A stretch of DNA of 34,748 bases from Marinobacter sp. (GTDB lineage: Bacteria > Pseudomonadota > Gammaproteobacteria > Pseudomonadales > Oleiphilaceae). The DNA is taken from assembly GCA_029264995.1 (NCBI GenBank), contig JAJUKC010000023.1:1-34748 (forward strand). The letters are read 5' to 3'. Below the pieces are notes generated by a model, which did not search any database, was not told where the DNA came from, and saw nothing but the letters and a program-made list of their open reading frames with translations. A program made the position numbers and the translations under genes. How positions within the stretch are numbered: the stretch's first letter is position 1; each line of letters starts with the position of its first letter. Of this stretch, positions 1 through 8,793 are shown piece by piece.

Positions 1-1
1 A

Positions 2-535
2 ATCTTCAGCCTGATGTTTGCCGGTAGCGCCCAAGCTCATTGTGATGCTCTGGACGGTCCCGTGATTACCGAAGCCCGTGCGGCACTGGAGTCAGGCAAT
101 GTTAAGCCCTTGCTCAAATGGGTGCCGGCAAAGGATGAGGCAGAAATCAAAAGGGTATTCGCCGATGTGCGCCAAGTCCGCGGGCAAAGCGAAACTGCGA
201 AACACATTGCCGATCAGCATTTGTTCTCGACGCTCGTTGAGGTTCATCGTGCCTCCGAAGGCGCACCCTTTACGGGCATCAAGCCTTCGGGACAGATTGA
301 TCCGGGTTTAATGGCGGCGGATGCAGCGTTGGAAAACGGGCAAATTGATCGCCTCGTGGCAAATATAACCCGCAAGATCGAGGATGGCATTCGTGAGCGT
401 TATCATGAGGCTCAGCGTGCAAGGGCCATGGTTGATCAAAGCGTTGATATGGGGCGTGCCTTTGTCGCTGACTACGTCAATTACATTCACTATATAGAGG
501 GAGTGCATGGCGCCGCTGGAGCGCAGGGCCACTGA
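2..535 (+). CDS. DUF6448 family exported protein (5' end outside window)
   Basis: The frame is open to the left edge and begins inside a hydrophobic stretch ending in AGSAQA before HCDALDGPV, which reads as the end of a signal peptide with cleavage near window residue 12. The mature part is helical and charged, with HCDALDGP at the N-terminus and several histidines (ADQH, VEVHRAS, YHEA, YIHYIEGVHG), the pattern I associate with DUF6448. No enzymatic function is known to me. Histidine richness and export would fit metal handling, but that is inference. An ATG at position 14 lies within the signal peptide and is not a good start; the true start is upstream of the window. A strong terminator follows. 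Confidence 0.75.
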   Translation: MFSLMFAGSAQAHCDALDGPVITEARAALESGNVKPLLKWVPAKDEAEIKRVFADVRQVRGQSETAKHIADQHLFSTLVEVHRASEGAPFTGIKPSGQIDPGLMAADAALENGQIDRLVANITRKIEDGIRERYHEAQRARAMVDQSVDMGRAFVADYVNYIHYIEGVHGAAGAQGH

Positions 536-550
536 TTTCTACTTGGGAGC

Positions 551-588
551 AGATGCAAAGCAGGCTGACGGCCTGCTTTGCATCTTTC
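551..588 (+). terminator. Rho-independent terminator after the DUF6448 gene
   Basis: A perfect 15-bp stem (551-565 with 571-585) with a 5-nt loop is followed by TTTCTG. It starts 15 nt after the stop codon. The other strand lacks a T-run after the stem, so it acts mainly on the plus strand. Confidence 0.85.
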
Positions 589-665
589 TGTGCTTTGGAT
601 GCGCGCCAGCAGTAAACGTAATCTCGCTTCGGCCGCTTAAGGCACTATTTAAGTCGTTTTCGGCG

Positions 666-1172
666 TTACTGATTTCCCTGGCGCTGATTCTGAAGCATCT
701 GCTCCATCATCAACTGCATCTGGTCCATGCGCTGTTCCATGCGTTGCAGTCGCTGATCTTCGGTCATGGCCGGGCCACCTTGTCGCATTCCCTGGCCACT
801 ATTTCCAGGCCCCTGGTTTTTCATCTGGCCCTGCCCGGGGTTTCTGTTACCCATGCCAGGGCCCTGGCCGTTCATTCCCATACCCTGACCCATCATGCCG
901 GGCCCCATTCCGGACTCTCGCATAATCTGCAGGTGTTCCTGCATACGCTCCATATGCTCCTGTCGCAGGCGCTGGCGTTCTTCTCTGGTCGTTGCATTCT
1001 GCATTTGCTGCATGGTCTGGTTCATTCGATCCATGTTCTGCTGGATCTGCTGAATGCGCTCCTGGTTCATCATTCCTGCCTGACTACCCTGCCCGGATCC
1101 ACCCTGGGCAAAGGTGGCGAGCGGTAGCGAAATAAGGCTGGCACAGACCAGCGTTCTCAAACTATGTTTCAT
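666..1172 (-). CDS. Exported Met/Gln/Gly-rich low-complexity protein
   Basis: A 168-residue product. The start chosen is the ATG at 1172, preceded by GGGGAGAG at good spacing and followed by a clear signal peptide (MKHSLRTLVCASLISLPLATFA, cleavage before QGG). An upstream in-frame start would add 11 charged residues before the signal peptide and is unlikely. The mature protein has two Met/Gln/Arg helical segments (MNQERIQQIQQNMDRM and a final QRLQRMEQRMDQM block) around a Gly/Met/Asn/Gln-rich centre with repeated GMGP/GQGM-like units. Met-rich periplasmic proteins often bind Cu(I)/Ag(I), but I see no CXXC or His cluster, so metal binding is only a guess. Periplasmic chaperones of the Spy/CpxP kind are another possibility, without a visible LTXXQ motif. 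Confidence 0.75.
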   Translation of the reverse strand: MKHSLRTLVCASLISLPLATFAQGGSGQGSQAGMMNQERIQQIQQNMDRMNQTMQQMQNATTREERQRLRQEHMERMQEHLQIMRESGMGPGMMGQGMGMNGQGPGMGNRNPGQGQMKNQGPGNSGQGMRQGGPAMTEDQRLQRMEQRMDQMQLMMEQMLQNQRQGNQ

Positions 1173-1278
1173 GACTTTCTCTCCCCGTTGTGACTTTTCC
1201 ATCAATAACAGAAAGAGCGAATGCCCTTTTGATGTACGTCAGATTCAAGTATAGGCAGTGTTCCGTAGTTTACTAACC

Positions 1279-1307
1279 TTGGAGGCTCCGGCTAATGGGT
1301 TTAGAAT
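1279..1307 (+). promoter_or_regulatory. Candidate sigma70 promoter of nhaD
   Basis: TTGGAG (1279-1284), a 17-nt spacer and TAGAAT (1302-1307) lie 37 nt upstream of the nhaD start codon. The -35 matches at 4 of 6 positions and the -10 at 5 of 6, with ideal spacing. Confidence 0.6.
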
Positions 1308-1343
1308 CGCTGCCTAATCTTCCCCGGGGTTCAGGATTCCAAA

Positions 1344-2597
1344 ATGCCGATTCTTGAAGCTGTTCTGATTGCTGTTGCCGTCCTGGCGCTGCTCGGCGTC
1401 ATCTTTGAAGAAGTCATTCACGTCAACAAGGCGAAAACCACGCTGTTCTTCGGTACGTTCAGTTGGGTTCTCCTGTTTCTGTTCAGTTCCGGTGTAGACG
1501 AAACCGCTGCAGTTTCTTCTGGCCTATCGGAAAGCATTGCCGAGATCGCCGGGTTATGGCTGTTTCTGGTGGCGGCGATGACATTTGTGGCCTACCTGAA
1601 CAAGAAAGGCATGATCGAAAACATGATCTACCTGATCATGCCTCGTCAGGTCACCGAGCGGCGATTGCTGTTTCTGACCGGTCTGTTCTGCTTCGTGTTT
1701 TCTTCCCTGGCCGATAACATCACAGCAACACTGGTTTCCTGCTCCCTGATTCTCTCTTTAAACCTGGATCTGAAGAAGCGGTTACAATTTATTGTTTTGG
1801 TTGTATTTGCAGTCAACTCCGGCGGCGTTTCACTGATCACCGGCGATGTCACCACGCTGATGATCTTCCTGGCAGACAAAGTGGAAATCCTGACGCTGCT
1901 GACACTGGCCATTCCCGCTTCAATCACGGTGTTTCTGCTGGCCGTGCTTCTTTCAGGCGGACTGTCCGGCACGGTTACTCTGAAAGCCAATTCCAACGAA
2001 GTCCGAACCGTGGACGCGGTGATTGCAGGCCTCTTTCTGGTCACAATCATTGCCACCATCACCGGCAACGCGTTGTTCAGTATTCCGCCGGTACTGACCT
2101 TCCTTTTCGGGCTTTCTATCATGTTCCTGGTGTCTCGCTTCATGAGCGACGATTCGGATCTGGACCCGATTCTCGAATACATCCGGGTTATCGAGTTTGA
2201 AACCCTGCTGTTCTTCCTGGGGATCCTGCTGCTGGTGGGCATGCTCAAGGAGATTCATGCTCTGGATTCGTTGGTGGCAATTTATGATGTGATGCCGCCG
2301 GTGTACGCCAACTACCTGATGGGCATCTTCTCCGCAGTCATCGACAACGTGCCTTTAACGGCTGCGCTTCTAAAATCCGGCATCAATATGAGCCCGGCGG
2401 AGTGGATGGGGTTAACCTATGCCGTTGGTGTGGGCGGTTCGTTGTTGGTAATCGGCTCTGCGGCGGGAATTGTAGCCATGAGCAAAATCGACGGGCTCAC
2501 CTTCGCGGCTTATCTAAAGTACGCGTTACACCTTCTGGCCGCGTATACGGTGGGTTATGCCGGGGTCATTCTGCTTGGCTCTGTGATGAACGGCTAA
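1344..2597 (+). CDS. nhaD: Na+/H+ antiporter NhaD
   Basis: A 417-residue polytopic inner-membrane protein with about 12 hydrophobic segments, the usual length for NhaD. It exchanges Na+ (or Li+) for H+, keeping cytoplasmic sodium low in saline habitats. The ion-transporter superfamily signature occurs twice, once per inverted half: SLADNITATLV near residues 121-131 and AVIDNVPLTAALL near 335. Other NhaD-like segments are VNSGGVSLITGDVTTLMI and VGVGGSLLVIGSAAGIVAMS. The ATG at 1344 follows a sigma70-like promoter; the ribosome site (TTCAGGATT) is modest. The gene is monocistronic, with an opposite-strand gene remnant behind it. Sodium export next to TrkH potassium uptake suits a halophilic organism, although the two are separated by the remnant and need not be co-regulated. 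Confidence 0.93.
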   Translation: MPILEAVLIAVAVLALLGVIFEEVIHVNKAKTTLFFGTFSWVLLFLFSSGVDETAAVSSGLSESIAEIAGLWLFLVAAMTFVAYLNKKGMIENMIYLIMPRQVTERRLLFLTGLFCFVFSSLADNITATLVSCSLILSLNLDLKKRLQFIVLVVFAVNSGGVSLITGDVTTLMIFLADKVEILTLLTLAIPASITVFLLAVLLSGGLSGTVTLKANSNEVRTVDAVIAGLFLVTIIATITGNALFSIPPVLTFLFGLSIMFLVSRFMSDDSDLDPILEYIRVIEFETLLFFLGILLLVGMLKEIHALDSLVAIYDVMPPVYANYLMGIFSAVIDNVPLTAALLKSGINMSPAEWMGLTYAVGVGGSLLVIGSAAGIVAMSKIDGLTFAAYLKYALHLLAAYTVGYAGVILLGSVMNG

Positions 2598-2601
2598 AGT
2601 C

Positions 2602-2633
2602 GAAAAAGCCTGCGAGGTTCCACCCCGCAGGCT
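2602..2633 (-). terminator. Rho-independent terminator for the minus-strand outer-membrane gene
   Basis: AGCCTGCG (2607-2614) pairs with CGCAGGCT (2626-2633). On the minus strand the stem is followed by TTTTT (2606-2602). It lies between the convergent ends of nhaD and the barrel remnant and may also stall nhaD transcription. Confidence 0.75.
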
Positions 2634-2648
2634 GTGGTTATCTCACTG

Positions 2649-3050
2649 TCAGAAGTTAACCTGAACACCCAGGCCGATGCCATCTACGGTAATATCATCG
2701 TCATCGTAGTAACGCATGTATTCGAGGTTGCCTGACAGGTTCTTGGCGAACTTAACATTCAGGCCAGCACCGTACGAAAAATCGGAATCATCGTCTTCCA
2801 CTGAGCCTGCCTCAGCTTCAATACGAGTGAAACCGACAACAGCGTAGGGTGTTACCGGGCTCTCGTTCACCACGTTCACCGTGCCGTAACCACCGAAGAA
2901 GTTGTCGATTTTAACGTCAACGCCGGCAATCCGATCGTCATCCACACCAAAGCCCGCCCGGGCTTCTCCCTGTTCATACAGGCCTGCACGGCCTGACAGT
3001 AAACGTGCATCAGTCCGACGATTCCCGCCATAGGTGAGTTCCGTATTTAC
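2649..3050 (-). pseudogene. 5'-truncated outer-membrane beta-barrel protein
   Basis: The readable product ends in GIGLGVQVNF, a typical barrel C-terminus with final Phe for Bam recognition. It contains alternating amphipathic strands (FGGYGTVNVV, TPYAVVGFTRIEAEAG, FSYGAGLNVKFAKNLSGNLEYMRYY) joined by acidic turns. Barrels of this family normally have a signal peptide and about four more N-terminal strands. The frame is open upstream as far as 3182 but has no ATG and no signal peptide. Barrel-like residues (LLSGRAGLYEQGEARAGFGV) can be followed back to about 3011, after which the sequence turns basic and non-barrel (NRRKKRVNTEL). The only near start, a GTG at 2945, has no ribosome site and lies mid-strand. 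I therefore call it a truncated gene; an unusual non-AUG start upstream cannot be excluded. Confidence 0.65.
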
Positions 3051-3131
3051 CCGTTTTTTACGTCGATTTAATTCCGGGGTTAATACTTCTGTCCGGGGCC
3101 TGTTTCCTTGCGGTTGAGAAAGCCCGCGGGT

Positions 3132-4628
3132 ATGCTGACGCCGTCTTTTGTCAGCTGGCTTGAGCGTGCCTTGAGAAACCTAGCCCCTGTCGTTTTTATT
3201 GTCAGCGTCATGTTTATACTTTTGAGTGTTTTCATGACGTTACCGGTACTACTGTTGGCTGCCACCCCTTCCGGTGCACCCAATGCCATTGCGTTTGCCG
3301 AATCGGCGGCCATTGTCTGCGTGCTTGGCGTTCTGGGGCTGTTGCTGACGTACCGTGAACCCCGCGAACTGAAACCTCGCTATATGTTCGTGCTCACGGT
3401 CTCCAGCTGGTTTGTCATCGCCCTTCTATCCGCCCTTCCCTTTTACCTGAGCGATAACGACATCTCGGCGGCCGATGCGTTTTTTGAGGGCACCTCTGGC
3501 ATCACCACCACGGGGGCGACGGTGTTCACCGGCCTGGATGCGATGGACAAGGATCTGCTGCTCTGGCGCTCGATCCTTCAGTGGCTGGGCGGTATCGGGA
3601 TTATCGGCATGTTCGTTGCCGTACTGCCTTTCCTGCGAGTGGGCGGGATGAGACTGTTCGCCACGGAATCGTCTGAATGGACTGACAAAGCCCTCCCAAG
3701 GATGAAAACCTTGAGCCGTGGCCTGCTCTTCGTTTATTTAGTGTTTTCCGTTACGGCGGTCGTGACCTATTGGCTATCCGGTATGTCGTTATTCGATGCC
3801 TTTAATCACGGGTTGACCAGTATCGCTACCGGGGGCTTCTCAACGTCAGATCAGTCGATGGGCAAGTTCAGCGATCTTATATTGATGGAAGCCTCTCTGT
3901 TCATGATTCTTGGCAGTCTTCCCTTCTTTCTTTTTGTCAGAGAGATGCACGGCCAGCGCGGGGTTTTGTTTCGGGATCAACAGGTACGACTGTTTCTGGC
4001 GCTGCTCCTTTTCGTTCCCGCATTGTTGACCTTGTATCGTTGGTGGGTATCGCCGGTTCCGTTCGATCCGCTCCACAATTATGCTGCCACCCTGTTCAAC
4101 GTTACGTCGGTTGTGAGTACCTCAGGTTATGCATCTGAAGACTATTCCGCGTGGGGCCCATTGGCCTTTGTGGTGTTTTTCTTTTTGATGTTTGTGGGTG
4201 GCTGTTCGGGTTCCACAGCGGGAGGCATGAAGATTTTCCGGTTCCAGCTTTCGTTGATTATCCTACGCGAGCAGTTGATGCGGCTGTTGCACCCTCGGGC
4301 TGTTTTCACCCGTAATTACAACGGTCGTGCCGTCAGCGACGAAATCATCTCTTCAATGATTGCCTACACCTTCATTTTCCTGTTGTCTCTGCTGGTCATT
4401 ACTGTTCTGTTGGCTTCGCTCCAATTGGACTTTGTTACTTCACTATCAGGTGCTCTGACGGCATTGACCAATGTCGGACCGGGGCTCGGAGATATCATTG
4501 GTCCTGCCGGAAACTTCGGCCCGTTGCCCGACGCCGCCAAGTGGATTCTGTCAGTGGGCATGCTGATGGGGCGTCTGGAAATCCTGAGCGTGGTGATCGT
4601 GCTCTCACCGGGCTTCTGGCGTGGCTGA
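3132..4628 (+). CDS. trkH: TrkH-family potassium uptake membrane subunit
   Basis: A 498-residue inner-membrane K+ channel/transporter subunit that normally works with the NAD-binding regulator TrkA (not in the window). Four pore loops are visible in order: GITTTGATVFTG, SIATGGFSTSD, VVSTSGYASEDYS and ALTNVGPGLGD, each placing the filter glycine of the MPM fold. A GGCSGSTAGGMKIFR segment and a C-terminal MLMGRLEILSVVIVLSPGFWR are also typical. I prefer the ATG at 3132; an in-frame TTG at 3108 would add eight basic residues and has no ribosome site, while the ATG has only a weak GAGAAAG upstream. The 5' region abuts a truncated barrel gene, and the frame directly behind the stop codon is an orphan coding tail, so both flanks look rearranged. 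Confidence 0.93.
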   Translation: MLTPSFVSWLERALRNLAPVVFIVSVMFILLSVFMTLPVLLLAATPSGAPNAIAFAESAAIVCVLGVLGLLLTYREPRELKPRYMFVLTVSSWFVIALLSALPFYLSDNDISAADAFFEGTSGITTTGATVFTGLDAMDKDLLLWRSILQWLGGIGIIGMFVAVLPFLRVGGMRLFATESSEWTDKALPRMKTLSRGLLFVYLVFSVTAVVTYWLSGMSLFDAFNHGLTSIATGGFSTSDQSMGKFSDLILMEASLFMILGSLPFFLFVREMHGQRGVLFRDQQVRLFLALLLFVPALLTLYRWWVSPVPFDPLHNYAATLFNVTSVVSTSGYASEDYSAWGPLAFVVFFFLMFVGGCSGSTAGGMKIFRFQLSLIILREQLMRLLHPRAVFTRNYNGRAVSDEIISSMIAYTFIFLLSLLVITVLLASLQLDFVTSLSGALTALTNVGPGLGDIIGPAGNFGPLPDAAKWILSVGMLMGRLEILSVVIVLSPGFWRG

Positions 4629-4823
4629 TCAGGTGTCCATGTACCGACTTTCCTTGCGCCGGAATGGGCCAGTCTGTTCGATATCCAGGTGCCGACCTGG
4701 GAAGGCGAACTGCGTAACCCGGAATTCTGGCAGTTCATCGATAAAATCTCGGATTACCATTACCGGAGTGTTCACAAGGCGCTGACCCACCCTCTGGAGA
4801 TGGATGCCATGCTCTGGGCGTGA
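4629..4823 (+). pseudogene. Orphan C-terminal coding remnant directly behind trkH
   Basis: After the trkH stop codon the same frame stays open for 64 codons with protein-like content: HVPTFLAPEWASLFDIQVPTW, then GELRNPEFWQFIDKISDYHY, then RSVHKALTHPLEMDAMLWA and a stop at 4821-4823. It is rich in Trp, Tyr, His and acidic residues, as expected of a folded soluble domain. It has no ATG near the 5' side and no ribosome site; the first in-frame ATG leaves only seven codons. I do not recognise the family. The simplest reading is the 3' end of a gene whose front was deleted, with the junction at the trkH stop. A trkH readthrough extension is the alternative, but TrkH proteins normally end at the same Phe-Trp-Arg as here. 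Confidence 0.55.
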
Positions 4824-4824
4824 T

Positions 4825-6030
4825 TTACTCGGTGGTCGGGTTCAGCGGTTGCTCATTGTTATTGGCGGCCAGTGCGTTGACCACCGGGTTAGCGTACATG
4901 TCCAGCAAATAGGGGCGGATCGCCGGGTCGCAGGCGTCCAGTCGGCGTTCCATTTCTGCTGTGGCGGCTTCCATGTCGGCCGGAGACCAGGTCTCGGCGG
5001 TCACGACACTCTCGCTGACACTGCCCGGAGTTTCATGGGTATCCGGATGCACGCCCCGCATCTGGTAGGCCACCAGATTGGAGGCGTGCAGGTGGTAATT
5101 AGCGTGCATTTCATGATCAATGCGTGCGGCCAGTGCTTTCGGGTTGTCCGGTGAATCGGCAATCGGGGCCCCGAAATGGACATGAACGTGGCCTTTATAG
5201 CCGGTCAGGCCTTTAACGATCTGGTCTGTGTCTTCACCTTCGGTCTTCTGGTAGGCGCCGGTTCGGGCCCGCACTTCCAGTTCTCTGGCTTTGTCGGCAT
5301 CGCAGGGGTCGTACTCGTAGGCAATGGATACCGGCACAATGTGAAGGCGATTCATGGCCTCATCGAACGCCAGGCCAGATTTTTTCCGGCTCATGTAGAA
5401 CATCTTGATGATGGCCGGGTCCGTGGCATCAATACCGTCTTTCGCTCGGCCTTCGCGCTGGGCGATCCAGATGCTGTGGTTGGTATCAATGCTGTGATTG
5501 ATGAAACCGGATAGCGTGAGATAGGCATCACGCATTTCCCTTGGGCTGGTCATGTTACGGCGCACCACAAAACTCTTGTTCAGCCGCATCATTTCGGCAA
5601 ACACCCGGTTGGAGAGCAGATTGTCGCCGATCGCAATCCGGGTTGTGTGGAAGCCGTTCTGGAACAGCAGGTAGTTGACCACCATCGGGTCGAAAACAAT
5701 GTCCCGGTGATTGGAGATGAACAAGTGGGCACTGTTTTTGCTGAGGTTTTCCAGGCCGCTGTGGGTTACACGGGTGGTGGTATTTTCCACCAGTTCTCCC
5801 ACGTATTTCGAAACTCCGGCCTGCATATCATCCACCCGGGTGTAATGCCCGAAATGGCCGACCAGCCAGCGGCGAATGAACATCCTCAGAACGCCAGGCG
5901 CCCATTTTGCGAGAGTTGGCGACTTGAATCGCCCCACCATATCCAGGAATTCCCGGTCGTTAACCAACCTCTGGATGGTTGGCGCGGTTTCTTCATCCGA
6001 ATAGGGACGGATTGCGTCAAATTCCTGCAT
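4825..6030 (-). CDS. PlsC-like 1-acylglycerol-3-phosphate acyltransferase family protein
   Basis: A 401-residue protein with a glycerolipid acyltransferase core. Block I is NHRDIVFDP at residues 107-115, with the catalytic His and an Asp two residues on; the spacing to the last Asp is X5, not the usual HX4D. Block II is represented by KSFVVRR near 152-158. Block III is QREGRAKDG near 191-199, with EGR in place of PEGTR. Block IV is IVPVSIAYEYDP. It probably transfers an acyl group to a lysophosphatidate-type acceptor at the inner membrane; the substrate is unproven. The C-terminal 100 residues have no family signature. The start is the ATG at 6030 (AGGG six to nine bases upstream); a longer frame would add 35 residues unlike this family. 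It is divergent from recQ. Confidence 0.8.
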   Translation of the reverse strand: MQEFDAIRPYSDEETAPTIQRLVNDREFLDMVGRFKSPTLAKWAPGVLRMFIRRWLVGHFGHYTRVDDMQAGVSKYVGELVENTTTRVTHSGLENLSKNSAHLFISNHRDIVFDPMVVNYLLFQNGFHTTRIAIGDNLLSNRVFAEMMRLNKSFVVRRNMTSPREMRDAYLTLSGFINHSIDTNHSIWIAQREGRAKDGIDATDPAIIKMFYMSRKKSGLAFDEAMNRLHIVPVSIAYEYDPCDADKARELEVRARTGAYQKTEGEDTDQIVKGLTGYKGHVHVHFGAPIADSPDNPKALAARIDHEMHANYHLHASNLVAYQMRGVHPDTHETPGSVSESVVTAETWSPADMEAATAEMERRLDACDPAIRPYLLDMYANPVVNALAANNNEQPLNPTTE

Positions 6031-6197
6031 GCAAGCCCTGTTGTTGTTCGCAGCGTTGATCACAGTGTACGAAAGGGGCGCTATTGTATCCTTTCTCTTG
6101 CCGGTTTGCCTCCACCCGCATGGCCAGTTGACCAAACAACCGGAAGGATCTGGTAGAATCGCGCTGCTTAATCACACCGCTACGGGCCGACCACTGA

Positions 6198-8075
6198 ATG
6201 TACATGGACCAGGACTTCGACCAACTCGCCACTGAACCACCCACCGCTGCGGGCCGAAACCCGGAGCAGGTTCTGCACGAGGTCTTTGGCTACGAGAGTT
6301 TCCGGCCCCTGCAGGGGGATATTGTCCGGGAAGTGGTCAATGGCGGTGATGCCCTTGTGTTAATGCCCACCGGGGGTGGTAAATCCCTGTGTTACCAGGT
6401 GCCCGCACTGGTTCGGCCCGGCACTGCCATTGTGATCTCTCCGCTGATCGCCCTCATGCAGGATCAGGTGGCCGCGCTGAGGGAACTCGGGGTGAAGGCA
6501 GCGTTTCTGAATTCCACCATGGATTTCGAACAGGCCCGTGCCACGGAATATGCCCTGGCAACCGGTGAGTTGGATCTGCTCTATTGCGCGCCCGAACGGC
6601 TGATTCAGCCGCGAACCATTGAACTGCTGCATAACGCGTCCCTGTCGTTGTTTGCCATCGACGAAGCTCACTGCGTCTCCCAGTGGGGGCACGATTTCCG
6701 GTCCGACTACCTTCAACTGAGCATGCTGGCCCAGGAATTTCCCGGCATCCCCCGTATCGCACTGACAGCGACCGCTGATGAGCGCACCCGAAAAGAGATT
6801 GCGGAACGACTGTCGCTGACTAACGCGCGGCATTTCATCAGTGGCTTTGATCGCCCCAATATTCAGTATCGAATTACGCCAAAGACCAACGCAAACAAGC
6901 AATTATTGGATTTTATTAAAGCAGAGCATGAAGGTGATTGCGGTATTGTCTATTGCCTGTCCCGAAACAAGGTCGATGCCACCGCCCAGTTACTGAGCAG
7001 CAAGGGCTATACCGCACTGCCCTACCATGCCGGCCTGAGCGCCGAAGAGCGGGCCCGCAACCAGGAACGGTTTCTGCGAGAAGACGGCGTTATTGTGGTG
7101 GCAACCATTGCCTTTGGTATGGGCATCGACAAGCCGGATGTTCGCTTTGTCGCCCATCTGGACCTCCCCAAAAGCCTCGAAGCCTACTACCAGGAAACCG
7201 GGCGGGCGGGCCGGGATGGCAAACCTTCCACTGCCTGGATGGTGTATGGGCTGCAGGATGTGATCAAACTCCGGCAGATGCTGGAGGCCTCTCAGGGCAA
7301 TGATCAGTTCAAGCGGGTTGAGCGACAAAAGCTGGACGCCATGCTCGGGCTGTGCGAAGTCACCCAGTGCCGGCGCCAGGTGTTGTTGCACTATTTCGGA
7401 GACAACCTGGAGACGCCCTGCGGAAACTGCGATACCTGTCTGAACCCACCGGAGACCTGGGATGGCACGGTGGCAGTGCAGAAGGCCCTGTCCTGTGTCT
7501 ATCGCACCGGCCAGCGTTTTGGCGTTAACTATGTCATTGATGTGCTTCGGGGCTCAGAGAATGAGCGAATTCTGCAATCCGGCCATCAGGCGATCACCAC
7601 CTATGGCATCGGCCAGGAACTCTCCGCTAACGAATGGAAATCGGTATTCCGACAACTGGTGGCGAATGGCTACCTGCGGGCAGACCCGGAAGGCTATGGC
7701 GCGCTTCAGCTAACCGAGCGCTGCCGGCCGCTACTCAAGGGTGAGCAGGCGATTGAGCTTCGGAAAGATCCGGTTGCCCGCAAAACCGCTGGTGGCAAAT
7801 CATCAACCAGTCGCCGAAGCGGCCAGAATGTGCGGGATCAGATTACCGACCACGCCGGCTGGGAAGCGTTGCGGGCCTGCCGCAAAGAGCTGGCGGACAA
7901 ACAGGGCGTGCCACCCTACGTGATCTTCCACGACACCACCCTGTTTGACATGCTCGAACGCCGCCCCGCTACCCTGGAGGAGCTCGCGGAGGTCAGCGGT
8001 GTGGGTGCCGCCAAGCTGGAAAAATATGGCGACGTCTTCCTGCAGGCGCTACGCTCGATCAATCCTGAGGCTTGA
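6198..8075 (+). CDS. recQ: ATP-dependent DNA helicase RecQ
   Basis: A 625-residue superfamily 2 helicase, full length for RecQ. In order: motif 0 [10 protein letters not shown] (30-39), Walker A TGGGKS (58-63), DEAH (155-158) followed by the RecQ aromatic-rich loop [16 protein letters not shown]-type motif LTATA, motif [14 protein letters not shown], the zinc-binding cysteines (LCEVTQCRR and PCGNCDTC), a winged-helix RQC region, and a C-terminal HRDC domain (about 545-620). It unwinds DNA 3' to 5' in RecF-pathway repair and at stalled forks. ATGs at 6198 and 6204 are both possible and neither has a good ribosome site. Its last 17 bases overlap the 3' end of the convergent DUF4442 gene. Confidence 0.97.
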   Translation: MYMDQDFDQLATEPPTAAGRNPEQVLHEVFGYESFRPLQGDIVREVVNGGDALVLMPTGGGKSLCYQVPALVRPGTAIVISPLIALMQDQVAALRELGVKAAFLNSTMDFEQARATEYALATGELDLLYCAPERLIQPRTIELLHNASLSLFAIDEAHCVSQWGHDFRSDYLQLSMLAQEFPGIPRIALTATADERTRKEIAERLSLTNARHFISGFDRPNIQYRITPKTNANKQLLDFIKAEHEGDCGIVYCLSRNKVDATAQLLSSKGYTALPYHAGLSAEERARNQERFLREDGVIVVATIAFGMGIDKPDVRFVAHLDLPKSLEAYYQETGRAGRDGKPSTAWMVYGLQDVIKLRQMLEASQGNDQFKRVERQKLDAMLGLCEVTQCRRQVLLHYFGDNLETPCGNCDTCLNPPETWDGTVAVQKALSCVYRTGQRFGVNYVIDVLRGSENERILQSGHQAITTYGIGQELSANEWKSVFRQLVANGYLRADPEGYGALQLTERCRPLLKGEQAIELRKDPVARKTAGGKSSTSRRSGQNVRDQITDHAGWEALRACRKELADKQGVPPYVIFHDTTLFDMLERRPATLEELAEVSGVGAAKLEKYGDVFLQALRSINPEA

Positions 8076-8613
8076 ACCCCTTTTTGCGCACCCGGTAATG
8101 GGCAATGGAGGTGGCAACGTGATTGCCTTCTTCATCCCTCAGAATGCCTTCCAGAGTGAATTTTGCCCTTCCGGTGGCGTCTGCATCGGCGAGGATGGCA
8201 GCCACCGCCTCAGGTGGCAGTTCAAATTCCACGGTGACATCAGAATTTGCCGGCTGTAGAAACTCCAGCGTCATTTCCTTCAGGATGGGCGTGTAGGCAG
8301 GGCCAAGGTCGAACAGGGTTAATACCCCACCAGGAATCTCCGCCACCAGGAAATAGGCGCCGGCATACAGACTGCCAAAGTGGTTTTTGTTGCCCTTCAG
8401 GCGTACTCGGGCTTTGACGTAGCCGGGGCGAAGCTCCTCAACACTGAAGTGATTACGGGGCGCAAATGGGATCGCCATCCCGATGATTCGGTTAACCGCC
8501 GCATAACTGCCGGTTTTCTTGAGCCATTCCAGTGGTTGCAGCAGAGTTGCTTTGGGGTCGCTGGAGCTTACCCATTGGCCAGCGGTGCCAATCAGAGAAT
8601 CAATAAGAGCCAT
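8059..8613 (-). CDS. DUF4442 hotdog-fold protein (putative thioesterase)
   Basis: A 184-residue protein with a hotdog-like core: a long N-terminal helical region, then [20 protein letters not shown] (residues about 76-95), the central helix region of DUF4442/PaaI-like proteins, and strands such as [17 protein letters not shown] and [13 protein letters not shown]. Related proteins are acyl-CoA thioesterases, but no activity is established for DUF4442 and the substrate cannot be read from the sequence. The ATG at 8613 has AGGA nine bases upstream. The 3' end runs 17 bases into the recQ 3' end on the other strand. Confidence 0.8.
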   Translation of the reverse strand: MALIDSLIGTAGQWVSSSDPKATLLQPLEWLKKTGSYAAVNRIIGMAIPFAPRNHFSVEELRPGYVKARVRLKGNKNHFGSLYAGAYFLVAEIPGGVLTLFDLGPAYTPILKEMTLEFLQPANSDVTVEFELPPEAVAAILADADATGRAKFTLEGILRDEEGNHVATSIAHYRVRKKGFKPQD

Positions 8614-8692
8614 AAAGCCATATCCTGAAATACAGAAAACGCGATCTTTACAGCCAGATAAGGCTACTTCAAGAATCTTTTACAGTTTTTTT

Positions 8693-8761
8693 GAAACCTG
8701 TACGTTTCGATTAACGCTTTCTGATCTAAGCTGTAGCCAATGTTTGTAACGTTACCGTTAC
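8693..8761. promoter_or_regulatory. Palindromic elements in the divergent region
   Basis: Between the divergent DUF4442 and binding-protein genes there is a perfect palindrome GTAACGTTAC (8746-8755) followed directly by a further CGTTAC (8756-8761), and upstream GAAAC/GTTTC separated by 6 nt (8693-8697, 8704-8708). These are possible operator sites. I could not assign a regulator or a convincing -35/-10 pair. Confidence 0.3.
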
Positions 8762-8793
8762 TTGCAGTCGGATAACAGGGAAAGGGCACGCAG

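Noticed and set aside
507..1127. Plus-strand open frame opposite the Met/Gln-rich gene
   Set aside because: Leu/His-rich translation mirrors Met/Gln codons on the other strand; the minus frame has a signal peptide and ribosome site, this one does not.
3108..3131. TTG start for trkH eight codons upstream
   Set aside because: No ribosome site, and the extra residues are not typical of TrkH; the ATG at 3132 is preferred.
6128..6159. sigma70 promoter for recQ (TTGACC and TAGAAT)
   Set aside because: The spacer is 20 nt, too long for a normal promoter, and no better -35 occurs at 16-18 nt. The TAGAAT may still be used, but I cannot support the pair.
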